Assembly (NCBI RefSeq): GCF_002917105.1
Contig: NZ_PQFZ01000021.1
Span: 1-64,000, forward strand
Source: Allobosea psychrotolerans
GTDB taxonomy: Bacteria > Pseudomonadota > Alphaproteobacteria > Rhizobiales > Beijerinckiaceae
Direction: 5' to 3'
Length of the DNA: 64,000 nt
Position numbers and translations under genes: made by a program. The notes under the pieces are model-generated. The model made no database searches. It saw only the letters and a program-made list of their open reading frames with translations, and was not told the DNA's origin. Numbering within the stretch: the stretch's first letter is position 1; every line of letters begins with the position of its first letter. Of the stretch, positions 42,510 through 50,463 are shown one piece after another.

Positions 42510-43210
42510 ACGGACACTCCGAGACCTTCCAGACGACGCTGCCATCGCCCGAGGGAGAATGGACCACCAGCCGCTATGACGACGACGTCGTCGCGATACG
42601 CGGGCAGGTGTTGCGCCGGCGCTTTGCCGCCAGGCCCGCGGTCTTCTTCGGTTCCTCTTCGTTTCGCTATTGGCACCGCATGGCCGAGGATCTCGGCTGC
42701 CTCGATCTGGCCAATCTCGGCTTCGGCGGCGGCACGGTCGAAAGCGGCCTGCGCTATTTCGACAGCCTGCTCGGCCTCGTCGATCCCGCGAGCATCGTCC
42801 TCTATTTCGGCGAGAACGACATCGCCAATGACGGCCTCGATGCCGACTCCGCCTTCGCAGGAGCCCAGAGGCTGACACGGCGCATTCGCGATGTTTTCGG
42901 GGCCGTTCCGATCTACCATCTCTCGATCAAGCACAGCCCCGCCCGCTGGATCTATGCCGACGAATTCACGGCGTTCAATGCGATGCGGGCCGAGAGCTGC
43001 GCGGATGGCAGCGACGGCGTCTTCGTGGACGTGTCGAGCTGCCTGCTCGGACGGCATGGGCGGCCGATCGGGCGCTTCTATGAAGCCGACGGCATCCATC
43101 TGAACGCGGCAGGCTATGCGCAATGGGCCGAGGTGATCGCAGGCGTGCCCGGCCTGCTTCCGGCCAGGGCCGGCGGGAGGCCTGACCGGGGCGCCGACGA
43201 TGCGGGATGA
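42506..43210 (+). CDS. SGNH/GDSL-family hydrolase
   Basis: A 234-residue SGNH hydrolase. Blocks: VFFGSSSFRYW (block I, nucleophile Ser about 50-52), NLGFGGGTVES (block II), YFGENDIAND (block III, GxND with Asn104) and DGIHLNAAGY (block V, Asp and His). All catalytic elements are present. GTG 42506 is preferred because GAGG lies seven bases upstream and it overlaps the small ORF stop; ATG 42467 in the same frame would add 13 residues. It probably hydrolyses an ester or amide linked to the imported solute. As annotated it has no signal peptide, which is notable given the upstream small ORF. Confidence 0.82.
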   Translation: MNGHSETFQTTLPSPEGEWTTSRYDDDVVAIRGQVLRRRFAARPAVFFGSSSFRYWHRMAEDLGCLDLANLGFGGGTVESGLRYFDSLLGLVDPASIVLYFGENDIANDGLDADSAFAGAQRLTRRIRDVFGAVPIYHLSIKHSPARWIYADEFTAFNAMRAESCADGSDGVFVDVSSCLLGRHGRPIGRFYEADGIHLNAAGYAQWAEVIAGVPGLLPARAGGRPDRGADDAG

Positions 43211-43364
43211 GCGGCTTGATCCCGCCCTCCAGCAAGCTGCGCATGGAGAACCTCTGCATGAACAGGAACGGAATCGTGCCCAGCAGGATGGCCGGCCGGC
43301 GCTCCAGGGCCTGCGACGTAAGCCGAGCGCGATCCCCGCCGAACTGCCGGGATATCCGGGGATC
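43206..43364 (-). pseudogene. Possible remnant of a sugar-type ABC permease C-terminus
   Basis: The 280-bp gap between the SGNH hydrolase and the racemase-family gene has no intact gene. On the minus strand an open stretch reads ALERRPAILLGTIPFLFMQR then FSMRSLLEGGIKP, which resembles the last helix and QR-x-G-x-x-x-G-x-V/I-K tail of MalG-type permeases. An in-frame stop at 43365-43367 precedes it and the normal stop after the tail is missing. This is a weak, motif-level match. Confidence 0.3.
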
Positions 43365-43490
43365 TCAGAAGCAAACGCGATGAGCCCGCATGCCGGGCGC
43401 TTTGCCCAAAGCGAGGTCGACGGACGCGGCGACGAGCCTCACTATCTGCCCGGAGGCCGCTTCTGAACGCGCCCATGAGGACGGAGATCC

Positions 43491-44234
43491 ATGCGCATCC
43501 TTCTGCTGAATCCCAATACCACCGAAGCGATTACCCAGCGCCTCCTGGTCGCGGCCAAGGCGGTGGCGGCGCCGCGGACCGAGATCGTGCCGCTGACGGC
43601 GCCACGTGGCGTGCCCTATATCGCCAGCCGGGCTGAGGCTCAGATTGGCGGAGCCATCGCGCTCGACATGCTGGCCGAGCATCACCACGCGGTCGACGCC
43701 GCGATCATCGCCGCATTTGGCGACCCCGGGCTGATGGGCGCGCGCGAACTCTTCGACATCCCTGTCGTGGGCATGGCCGAGGCAGCCATGCTGACCGCCT
43801 GCATGCTCGGCAAGCGCTTTTCCATTGTCACCTTCGCGCGGGCGCTCGGGCCCTGGTACGAGGAATGCGTCGCCATGCATGGGCTCGGCGGCCGCTGCGC
43901 TTCGATCCGCATGCTCGACGAAACCTTCGCCGATATCGGCGATGTGCAGGAGGAGAAGGAGGAGGTCATCCTCGCGCTCGCCAACCGGGCCGTGGCCGAG
44001 GATGGCGCCGATTGCGTGATCCTCGCAGGGGCGCCGCTGGCCGGGCTGGCGGCCAAGGTGGCCCATCGCATCCCGGTGCCCGTCATCGACCAGATCGGCG
44101 CGGCGCTGAAGCAGGCCGAGGCTCTGGTCGCCCTGCAGCCGCGCAAGGCAAGCGCCGGAACCTTCTGCAGGCCGCCGGCAAAGCCGACGCTGGGGCTCTC
44201 GGAAGCATTGGCGGCGCGCATCGAGCATCGTTGA
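43491..44234 (+). CDS. Asp/Glu (hydantoin) racemase family protein lacking both catalytic cysteines
   Basis: A 247-residue member of the Asp/Glu/hydantoin racemase superfamily: MRILLLNPNTTEAITQRLL at the start, AAFGDPGLMGARELFDIPVV (about 78-97) and VILAGAPLAGLAAKVAHRIP (about 180-199). In hydantoin and allantoin racemases the first block normally carries Cys before FxDPG and the second reads LGCAG. Here both cysteines are replaced (Ala and Gly/Ala), so two-base racemisation is doubtful. It is oriented towards the PuuE-like gene. It could be a decarboxylase- or isomerase-like relative or a binding protein. Confidence 0.8.
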   Translation: MRILLLNPNTTEAITQRLLVAAKAVAAPRTEIVPLTAPRGVPYIASRAEAQIGGAIALDMLAEHHHAVDAAIIAAFGDPGLMGARELFDIPVVGMAEAAMLTACMLGKRFSIVTFARALGPWYEECVAMHGLGGRCASIRMLDETFADIGDVQEEKEEVILALANRAVAEDGADCVILAGAPLAGLAAKVAHRIPVPVIDQIGAALKQAEALVALQPRKASAGTFCRPPAKPTLGLSEALAARIEHR

Positions 44235-44267
44235 CGGGTTGTCCCGGACGTTGCAGGCGTGGGCGCC

Positions 44268-45194
44268 TCAGCGCCCGCCGATCAGCTCCTCGCGCCCGGT
44301 CTCGCGCAGCCAGTGCCGGGCGATCTCGTCGCGCCGCGCGAACCAGGTTCCCGGCTTCGACGCCGCATGGGCGAGAAAGCGCTCCAGACCGGCGATCCGC
44401 CCGGGGCGGCCGATGATGCGCAGATGCAAGCCGACCGTCATCATGCGCGGCGCGTCCGCGCCCTCCTCATGGAGCCGGTCGAAGGCATCGATGCAGTAGC
44501 GGGCGAAGTCATCGCCGAAGACGAAGCCGCCGCCGCGCTGGAATCGCATGTCGTTGGTGTCGAAGGCATAGGGCAGCACCAGGTGGTCGCGGCCCTCGAC
44601 TCCTACGAGATAGGGTAGGTCGTCGTTATAAGCATTGGAATCGTAGAGAAATCCGCCTTGTTCCAGGAGCAGCCGCCGGGTGTTCGGGGAGGTTGCCGAG
44701 CGCGTGTGCCAGCCGCGTGGCGGCATCCCGGCCGCGGCCGTGATGGCCTCGACCGTGCGGGCGATGGCGAGACGCTCCTCATCCTCGCTCATATTGGCGT
44801 GGCGCTCCCAGCGCCAGCCATGGGCCGCGACCTCATGGCCATCAGTGACACCGTCCCGTGCGAGCCAGGGCGATATCGCCAGGCTACGGCCATTGGCGTT
44901 CATCGTTCCGCGCACGCCATAGTCCTGCAGCAGCTTGCGAATGCGCGGCCAGCCGGCGCGCGGGCCGTATTCGAAATGCGACTCCATGCACAGGTCGCGG
45001 ACGCCGGAAATCTCCTCGACGACCTCATAGACGGACTCGTTGCGCTCATCGCCCTGGCCGAGCGAGAGTTCCGCGCCTTCCTCAATGTTGATGACGACCG
45101 AGACGGCCAGCCGCGCATCGCCGGGCCAGCGCACGGCCGGAGGCGCGCTGCCATAGCCGCGGAAATCGCGGTCGCTGCCGATGATCCCGCTCAT
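44268..45194 (-). CDS. Polysaccharide deacetylase-family protein, PuuE (allantoinase)-like
   Basis: A 308-residue NodB-fold hydrolase. The beginning DRDFRGYGSAPPAVRWPGDA RLAVSVVINIEEGAE closely follows the pattern of PuuE, the cofactor-independent allantoinase type, and the family block HEVAAHGWRWERH (about 135) supplies the histidines. Chitin-type deacetylases differ in these regions. ATG 45194 is chosen because it overlaps the permease stop (TGATG); the frame is open far upstream. It is the last gene of a spermidine/putrescine-type ABC operon and faces a hydantoin/allantoin-racemase-like gene, which supports a ureido or cyclic amide substrate. Confidence 0.82.
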   Translation of the reverse strand: MSGIIGSDRDFRGYGSAPPAVRWPGDARLAVSVVINIEEGAELSLGQGDERNESVYEVVEEISGVRDLCMESHFEYGPRAGWPRIRKLLQDYGVRGTMNANGRSLAISPWLARDGVTDGHEVAAHGWRWERHANMSEDEERLAIARTVEAITAAAGMPPRGWHTRSATSPNTRRLLLEQGGFLYDSNAYNDDLPYLVGVEGRDHLVLPYAFDTNDMRFQRGGGFVFGDDFARYCIDAFDRLHEEGADAPRMMTVGLHLRIIGRPGRIAGLERFLAHAASKPGTWFARRDEIARHWLRETGREELIGGR

Positions 45195-45994
45195 CACAGA
45201 TCGGCCATGCGGCGCAGGCCGACGAGGCGGTCGCCAAGCACGAGAACGCCGATCGACAGCAGGATCAGCAGCGTCGAGATCGCGGCGATGGTGGGATCGG
45301 GGCTTTCCTCGACATATTGCAGCATCTGGATCGGCAGCGTCTTGGTCCAGGCATCGGTGAAGAAGATCGAGATCGGATAGTTGTCCATGGAGGCGAGAAA
45401 GGCGAACATGCCAGAGGTCAGGAAGGCGGGCGCGAGCGAAGGGACCAGCACTTTGAACACGGCTTTCGGATAGGTCAGGCCGAGCGTGCGCGCGGCGTCG
45501 ATCAGGGTGAAGTCGAAGAGCGAGAGCGAGGCAAAGACGGTCCGCACCACATAGGGCAGCGTGATCACGACATGGGCGAGCACGAGGCTCACCCAGACGT
45601 CGCGCAGGCCTGCCGCGCGGAAGCTCTCCAGCATGGCGATGCCGATGACGAGGCCGGGCAGCATCAGCGGCGAGACCAGGAAGGTGACCACGGCCTCGCG
45701 TCCGCGGAACTGGCCGCGCAGCAGGCCGATGGCGCAGAGCGTGCCGAGAACCAGCGCGACCGCGGTCGAGAATGCGGCGAGCTTCACCGAGGCGAAGACC
45801 GGCGGCCAGAGATCGCGCGAGCGGGCCAGCGCCTCGTACCAACGCAGCGACCATGATGACGGCGGCAAGGTGAAGACCGCGCTCGAACCGAAGGAGACGG
45901 CGACCGTCACCACGAGCGGGGTGAGCAGAAAGACGACGGTGAAGGTCGCAAGCAGCCCGGCAAGCCAGCCGGCGATTTTTTCGATGGCCGTCAT
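45194..45994 (-). CDS. ABC transporter permease (PotC class)
   Basis: A 266-residue permease of the spermidine/putrescine/iron class. N-terminal helix AGLLATFTVVFLLTPLVVTV, then the EAA loop (LIDAARTLGLTYPKAVFKVL VPSLAPAFLTS) and a C-terminal membrane helix. It overlaps the PotB-like gene (ATGA) and the deacetylase gene. It forms the channel with the gene at 45991-46821. Confidence 0.92.
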   Translation of the reverse strand: MTAIEKIAGWLAGLLATFTVVFLLTPLVVTVAVSFGSSAVFTLPPSSWSLRWYEALARSRDLWPPVFASVKLAAFSTAVALVLGTLCAIGLLRGQFRGREAVVTFLVSPLMLPGLVIGIAMLESFRAAGLRDVWVSLVLAHVVITLPYVVRTVFASLSLFDFTLIDAARTLGLTYPKAVFKVLVPSLAPAFLTSGMFAFLASMDNYPISIFFTDAWTKTLPIQMLQYVEESPDPTIAAISTLLILLSIGVLVLGDRLVGLRRMADL

Positions 45995-46821
45995 GCGGCG
46001 CCTCCGAGCCGGCGCGACAGCCTGGAACTCGCCACGACGATGCCGATCGTCAGCGCGAGCAGGACGACGGCGGTCGTCGAGCCGAGTTGTTCGTTCCGCA
46101 TGAACAGGAAGGAGCGGCCCGTCAGCGTCGCCAGCGTCTGGAAGCGGTCGCCGATCACGAGGCTTGGAATCACATACATCGAGGCGGCCATCGAGAAGAC
46201 GAAGGCTATGCCCGTGATGATGCCGGGTAGCGACAGCGGTATCGCGACCTTGAAGAAGCGATAGACCGGCGAGGCGCCGAGCGTCGCCGCCGCCTCGCCC
46301 AATCGCGGGTCGACGAGCTTCAGCACGGAATAGATCGGCAGGATCATGAAGGGCACGAAAATATTGGCCGCGCCGATGACGAGGCCGGTCTCGGTGAAGA
46401 GCAGGCGCTGCGGCTCGTCCCAGATGCCGAGCCCGGTGAAGATCTGCGAGACGACGCCGTCGCGCCGCAGCACGATCTGCCAGGCGAAGGCCTTGACCAC
46501 GACGCCGACCGAAAGCGGCAGGATGATCGCGACGAGGATCGCCGCCTGGACGAAGCCCCCCGCGCGCGCCAGCACGAGCGCTGTCGGATAGCCGATCACG
46601 AGGCAGACCAGCGTCACCAGCGCCGCGCTGCGAACGGTATTGCCGAGAACGATCCAGCTGAACGGATCGGCGAAGAAACCGGCGAAGGCCGAAAAGCCGC
46701 CGGTTCCAAGCAGGCTGCGACCGAGCAGGAAGAGCAATGGCAGGCCGTAGACGACGGTGAGGTAGGCGACGGCTGGAGCGGCCAGCAGCAGGATCGGATC
46801 GAATCGGCGGGTGGTGCTCAT
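45991..46821 (-). CDS. ABC transporter permease (PotB class)
   Basis: A 276-residue permease with about six helices: ILLLAAPAVAYLTVVYGLPL at the start and the EAA loop (EAAATLGASPVYRFFKVAIP LSLPGI). It overlaps the ATPase gene at 46818-46821 and the PotC-like gene at 45991-45994. Typical heterodimer partner of PotC-class permeases. Confidence 0.92.
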   Translation of the reverse strand: MSTTRRFDPILLLAAPAVAYLTVVYGLPLLFLLGRSLLGTGGFSAFAGFFADPFSWIVLGNTVRSAALVTLVCLVIGYPTALVLARAGGFVQAAILVAIILPLSVGVVVKAFAWQIVLRRDGVVSQIFTGLGIWDEPQRLLFTETGLVIGAANIFVPFMILPIYSVLKLVDPRLGEAAATLGASPVYRFFKVAIPLSLPGIITGIAFVFSMAASMYVIPSLVIGDRFQTLATLTGRSFLFMRNEQLGSTTAVVLLALTIGIVVASSRLSRRLGGAA

Positions 46822-47894
46822 GCCGCGCCTCCCTCTGCGGGCGCGGGGTAGACCAGCGTGTCGGCCTGCCGCCAGCTCAAAGGCAAGCTGGCGCCCGGCG
46901 CCGCGCCTGACGGCGCCTCATGCGCCTCGACGAGCAGGCGGCCGCCCGCCGGCGCCTCGAAATGGAGCTGGACCCGAGCACCCTGGAACACGATGTCGAT
47001 CAGTGTCGCCTCGATGCTGTTCTCGCCACCAGCCCCGACCGTCACGCGCTCGGGGCGAATCCCGATGACGACCGGGCTGCCGGGGATGAATTGTCCCGGC
47101 GCGCACAGCCTTCCCGCTGCCGTCTCGATCGTCAGCATCCTCTCGTGACTGGCGACGACCGTGCCGGCGAGCCGGCTCGACAGGCCGACGAAATCGAGCG
47201 CGAAGGGCGTCGCCGGGCGATGGTAGATCTGGGTCGGCGTGTCCAGCTGTTCGATCCGGCCGCGATACATCACGGCGATGCGGTCGGACATGGTCAACGC
47301 TTCGTCCTGGTCGTGCGTGACGAAGATCGCGGTGGTGCCGACCTCGCGCAGGATCCGCTTGAGATCGATCTGCATCGCCTCGCGCAGCTTGCGGTCCAGC
47401 GCAGAGAATGGCTCGTCCAGAAGCATGAGCTTGGGCCCGACGGCGAGCGCGCGCGCCACCGCGACACGCTGCTGCTGGCCGCCCGAGAGCGCCTTGATCG
47501 AGCGGTCGGCAAAGGCCGTCATCTGGACGAGGCCAAGATAGCGCGCGACCGTCAGCGCGATCGTCTCCCGCGCTGCGCCGCGGGCCTTGAGGCCGAATGC
47601 GACGTTCTCCGCCACGCTGAGATGCGGGAACAGCGCATAGTTCTGGAAGACCACGCCGATGTCGCGCCGATGCGGCGGCTTGCGCGTGATCTCGTGGGTA
47701 TCCAGGACGACCCGGCCGGTGTCGGGCGTCATCAGCCCGGCCACGATCCGCAGCAGCGTGGTCTTGCCGCATCCGGACGGGCCGAGCAGCGAGATGAACT
47801 CGCCCTTGCCGACGGCGAGATCGACACCGTCGAGGACGGTGGCGGCGCCGAAGCTCCGGCTGGCGCCGGTAATGTCGAGAAAGGCTGGGTTCAC
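46818..47894 (-). CDS. ABC transporter ATP-binding protein (PotA class)
   Basis: A 358-residue ATPase: Walker A GPSGCGKTTLLRI (about 37-49), signature LSGGQQQRVAVARAL, Walker B MLLDEPFSALDRK, FVTHDQDEA and a C-terminal TOBE domain (PVVIGIRPERVTVG). The start is placed at GTG 47894, because the binding-protein gene ends at 47911 and the protein then begins VNPAFLDITGASR; the longer frame would overlap that gene by about 60 bases. Confidence 0.92.
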   Translation of the reverse strand: MNPAFLDITGASRSFGAATVLDGVDLAVGKGEFISLLGPSGCGKTTLLRIVAGLMTPDTGRVVLDTHEITRKPPHRRDIGVVFQNYALFPHLSVAENVAFGLKARGAARETIALTVARYLGLVQMTAFADRSIKALSGGQQQRVAVARALAVGPKLMLLDEPFSALDRKLREAMQIDLKRILREVGTTAIFVTHDQDEALTMSDRIAVMYRGRIEQLDTPTQIYHRPATPFALDFVGLSSRLAGTVVASHERMLTIETAAGRLCAPGQFIPGSPVVIGIRPERVTVGAGGENSIEATLIDIVFQGARVQLHFEAPAGGRLLVEAHEAPSGAAPGASLPLSWRQADTLVYPAPAEGGAA

Positions 47895-47910
47895 CGAGGC
47901 GGTCCCGGGC

Positions 47911-48957
47911 TCAGATCGCCATCTCGCGGTCCCAGCGCTTGATCCAGTCATTGCGCTGCGCCGCGACATTGGCCCAGTCGATCTGGTGGATCGTCACATC
48001 GGCGCCAAGGCCGGCCGGCCTCGGCACCGCCTTGTTGGTCGCGAGCGAGAAGGTGGGGCCGGCGAGTTTCTCCTGCAGCTCGACGCCGAGCAGCTCGTTG
48101 ACATAGGCGAAGGCGAGTTCGGCGTGCGGCGCGCCCTTGATCACGGCGATCCCCGACGGCATGGCGAACACGCCTTCTTTGGGCGCGACGAGGTCGATCG
48201 GCGCGCCCGCCGCCTTGCGCTCAAGCGCATAGGACGACATCGCCGGCCCGATCATATAGGCCTCGCCCTGCTCCAGCAGGTTATAGGCTTGCGGCTGCTG
48301 GGTGTAGATCGTCAGCAGGTTCGGCTTCAGCGAGACCAGCTTCTTGAAGCCGGCGTCGGTGTCCTTCTGGGTCGCCTCGAGCGTCCCGCCCGCCAGCATG
48401 CCCGCGGCGAACAACACCGGCAGCCCTTCGGTGTTCTGCAGCGAGGGGATGATGATCCGGCCCTTGTACTTCGCCTCGAACAGATCGGCCCAGGACGAGG
48501 GCGGGGTCTTCATCGCGCCCTTGCTGTAGGCCACGCCAAGCCAAGGCTGGAGATAATTGGCCCACATGCCCTCCATATGGCTGGAGCCGGGCACGAGTTG
48601 CGACAGGTTCGGCACCTTGCCGGGTGTCAGCGGATCCAGAAGGTCCTCCTGCACCGCCAGTATCATGACGGGATCGTCCATCTGGACGACGGACATGTAC
48701 TGCTTGCCCTTGTTCTTCTGCATCTTCTCGAGGTTGACGAGAGAGCGGGTGCCTTCGAACAGCACCTTGCAATTGTACTTCTTCTCGAAGGCCGGAACCA
48801 CGACCTGCTCGACCCAGGGCTTGTGGCCGGCCGCCCCGCCGACGACCAATTCCTTCGTCTGGGCGCGCAGGATCGAAGGGGCTGCGATGAGGCTCACGGC
48901 GCCAGCTGCGCCGGAGAGCAGGGAGCGACGGGTCGGCCGGGCGGAGAGGACGTCCAT
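47911..48957 (-). CDS. ABC transporter substrate-binding protein (PotD-like, family 1/8)
   Basis: A 348-residue binding protein with a twin-arginine-like leader (PTRRSLLSGAAGAVSLIAAP, cleavage after ILRA). Family blocks include VVPAFEKKYNCKVLFEGTRS and TPPSSWADLFEAKYKGRIII. ATG 48957 is supported by AAGGAA about eight bases upstream; the frame begins 19 codons earlier. It is the first gene of the five-gene operon ending at 44268 and is divergent from a GntR regulator. The ligand is perhaps a polyamine, a ureide or a small cyclic amide. Confidence 0.9.
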   Translation of the reverse strand: MDVLSARPTRRSLLSGAAGAVSLIAAPSILRAQTKELVVGGAAGHKPWVEQVVVPAFEKKYNCKVLFEGTRSLVNLEKMQKNKGKQYMSVVQMDDPVMILAVQEDLLDPLTPGKVPNLSQLVPGSSHMEGMWANYLQPWLGVAYSKGAMKTPPSSWADLFEAKYKGRIIIPSLQNTEGLPVLFAAGMLAGGTLEATQKDTDAGFKKLVSLKPNLLTIYTQQPQAYNLLEQGEAYMIGPAMSSYALERKAAGAPIDLVAPKEGVFAMPSGIAVIKGAPHAELAFAYVNELLGVELQEKLAGPTFSLATNKAVPRPAGLGADVTIHQIDWANVAAQRNDWIKRWDREMAI

Positions 48958-49112
48958 GGTCGGGTTCCTTTTCGTTCGGGAAAACGCGACCGTCCTCAGC
49001 AACCCCCGTGCCAAGCCGCGTGGCCCTGGTCGGAATCCGCTCTAGTTAAATTTAATCAAATACTTAGGTGGATGTTTCACGTCTCAGTTCGCTCAGGAAC
49101 GCATATTTTTGT

Positions 49113-49135
49113 GCACAATCCTGATATGATTGTGC
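49113..49135. promoter_or_regulatory. GntR-type operator: GCACAATC-N7-GATTGTGC
   Basis: A perfect 8-bp inverted repeat with a 7-bp spacer lies in the 257-bp divergent gap between the binding-protein operon and the GntR gene, 79 bases before the GntR start. The TTGTGC/GCACAA half-sites are like those of FadR-subfamily regulators. It is the most convincing operator in the window. Confidence 0.65.
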
Positions 49136-49214
49136 TCATTATAAAGGCGAGCTTACCGAAGCACATGGCAGCGCCGGAGTTGCCGCTGCTGCGTGCAGCG
49201 GCGATAGTCGCAGC

Positions 49215-49922
49215 ATGAACGAGCAGGCGATCCATACGATTTTGACCTCCGTCCTGCGGGGTGGGCGGCTGCCGGGCGGGGTCAAGCTCGGCGAGCATCG
49301 GCTGGCGGAGATCTTCGGCGTGAGCCGGGAGCGCATCCGCAAGGTGCTGCACCGGCTTGGGCATGAGCGACTGCTCGACATCGTCCGGAACCGGGGCGCG
49401 TTCACCGTCGAGCCGGACCTGCGCGAAAGCCATATGGTCTACGAGGCGCGCCGAATCCTGGAGAGCGGCATGGCCGCCCATCTCGCCGACAACCTCACCG
49501 ATGCGCAGATCGCGCGCCTGCGCGAGCATGTCGACGCCGAAGCGAAGGCGCTGCGGCTGGGCGACCAGGCGACATGGCAACGGCTCTCGGCCGAATTCCA
49601 CTTCCTGCTGGCGGAGATGACGGGCAACCCGCTTGTTCAGCGCCAGGCGCAGGAGCTGATCAGCCGCACGCTGATGCTGGTCAAGCGCTACGAGACGACA
49701 GCGGGCTCGGCCTGCGGTTGCGAGGAGCATCGCGCAATTTTCCGGGCTCTGGCGGCGCAGGAGCGGGGCAAGGCGGTGAAGGCGATGACGGCGCATCTCT
49801 CGCTCGTCGAGACGCGCCTGCGGCCGACAATCTGCGAGGAGATCGGCCCCTCCCTCGAAGAGGTGCTCGCAGATGAGATCGCTGTCTTTGCGACCTCGCA
49901 GGAGTTTGCCGCCGCGTCGTGA
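49215..49922 (+). CDS. GntR-family regulator, FCD (FadR) subfamily
   Basis: A 235-residue protein with an N-terminal GntR winged helix (GGVKLGEHRLAEIFGVSRER IRKVLHRLGHERLL, about 21-54) and an all-helical FCD domain. Probable metal-binding histidines lie in EFHFLLAEMTGN, CEEHRAIFRAL and AMTAHLSLVE, as in metal-dependent FCD sensors. It is divergent from the PotABCD-like operon and an excellent palindrome lies between them, so it most likely represses or activates that operon. Effector probably the transported compound or its breakdown product. Confidence 0.92.
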   Translation: MNEQAIHTILTSVLRGGRLPGGVKLGEHRLAEIFGVSRERIRKVLHRLGHERLLDIVRNRGAFTVEPDLRESHMVYEARRILESGMAAHLADNLTDAQIARLREHVDAEAKALRLGDQATWQRLSAEFHFLLAEMTGNPLVQRQAQELISRTLMLVKRYETTAGSACGCEEHRAIFRALAAQERGKAVKAMTAHLSLVETRLRPTICEEIGPSLEEVLADEIAVFATSQEFAAAS

Positions 49923-50231
49923 CGTCAATCCGTATCGCAGCCTGTGCTGCTAAACTGGAATCGTCCAGCTTTGGAGGGGCCGGGAAACCGGAGGCGGGTC
50001 AACGCGTGCGAAGAGATGTCTGGATTCGAGCAAACGGAAGCGATTCGGGCAAATCTTCGAGCGCCCGGCGCCCGTATTGATACACACAGTTCCGGATTGT
50101 CAGGTAATCGGAACGCTCATGTCATCGTCGGTCGCATCATCCACGATGTTAGGCATGCGTTCGAGGCGCAAGGCAGCTCGAAGGCCTGCTGACGTTGAAA
50201 ACCGTGGATTGGATTGGTCAAAAGGTGGAAA
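49923..50231. other. Intergenic region before the tRNA gene
   Basis: About 310 bases without a gene I can support. Short frames here show no recognisable domain. No intrinsic terminator with a T-run was seen downstream of the tRNA 3' end. The region may be the original chromosomal flank of the tRNA-Arg locus. Confidence 0.4.
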
Positions 50232-50308
50232 TGGCGCGCCCGACACGATTCGAACGTGTGACCTTTGCCTTCGGAGGGCAACGCTCTATCCAGCTGAGCT
50301 ACGGGCGC
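50232..50308 (-). tRNA. tRNA-Arg (anticodon CCG)
   Basis: The minus strand folds as a complete 77-nt tRNA. The acceptor stem is GCGCCCG paired with CGGGCGC, the D-arm segment is TAGCTCAGCTGGATAGAGC, the anticodon stem TTGCC/GGCAA carries loop CTCCGAA (anticodon CCG), the T-arm contains GTTCGAATC and the CCA end is encoded. A promoter-like TTGCCG-N17-TATCCA lies upstream. The gene is an integration target: its anticodon-region core recurs at 54870-54894 and its 5' half at 63048-63082. Confidence 0.95.
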
Positions 50309-50321
50309 AATCCGTGGAAGG

Positions 50322-50350
50322 TGGATAGCTGATTGGCGGGCGCTCGGCAA
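50322..50350 (-). promoter_or_regulatory. Probable promoter of tRNA-Arg(CCG)
   Basis: On the minus strand TTGCCG (50345-50350) and TATCCA (50322-50327) are separated by 17 bases and lie just upstream of the tRNA 5' end. The same arrangement with TGTCCA as -10 is found at 63096-63124 next to the tRNA remnant. Confidence 0.5.
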
Positions 50351-50463
50351 CGAGGGATTTTGCGAGAGAGCGAGGGACCGACGGGCCAAGGTCGCGCGTT
50401 CGAAACGCGTCGGATGTGGCGGGTGTGTGGCTGGGCTCTGATTGATCGACGAGCATGCGACGC

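Noticed and set aside
43200..43466. 88-residue plus-strand frame between the SGNH hydrolase and racemase-family genes
   Set aside because: Low-complexity charged sequence with no ribosome site; the opposite strand has a better, though weak, permease-like match.
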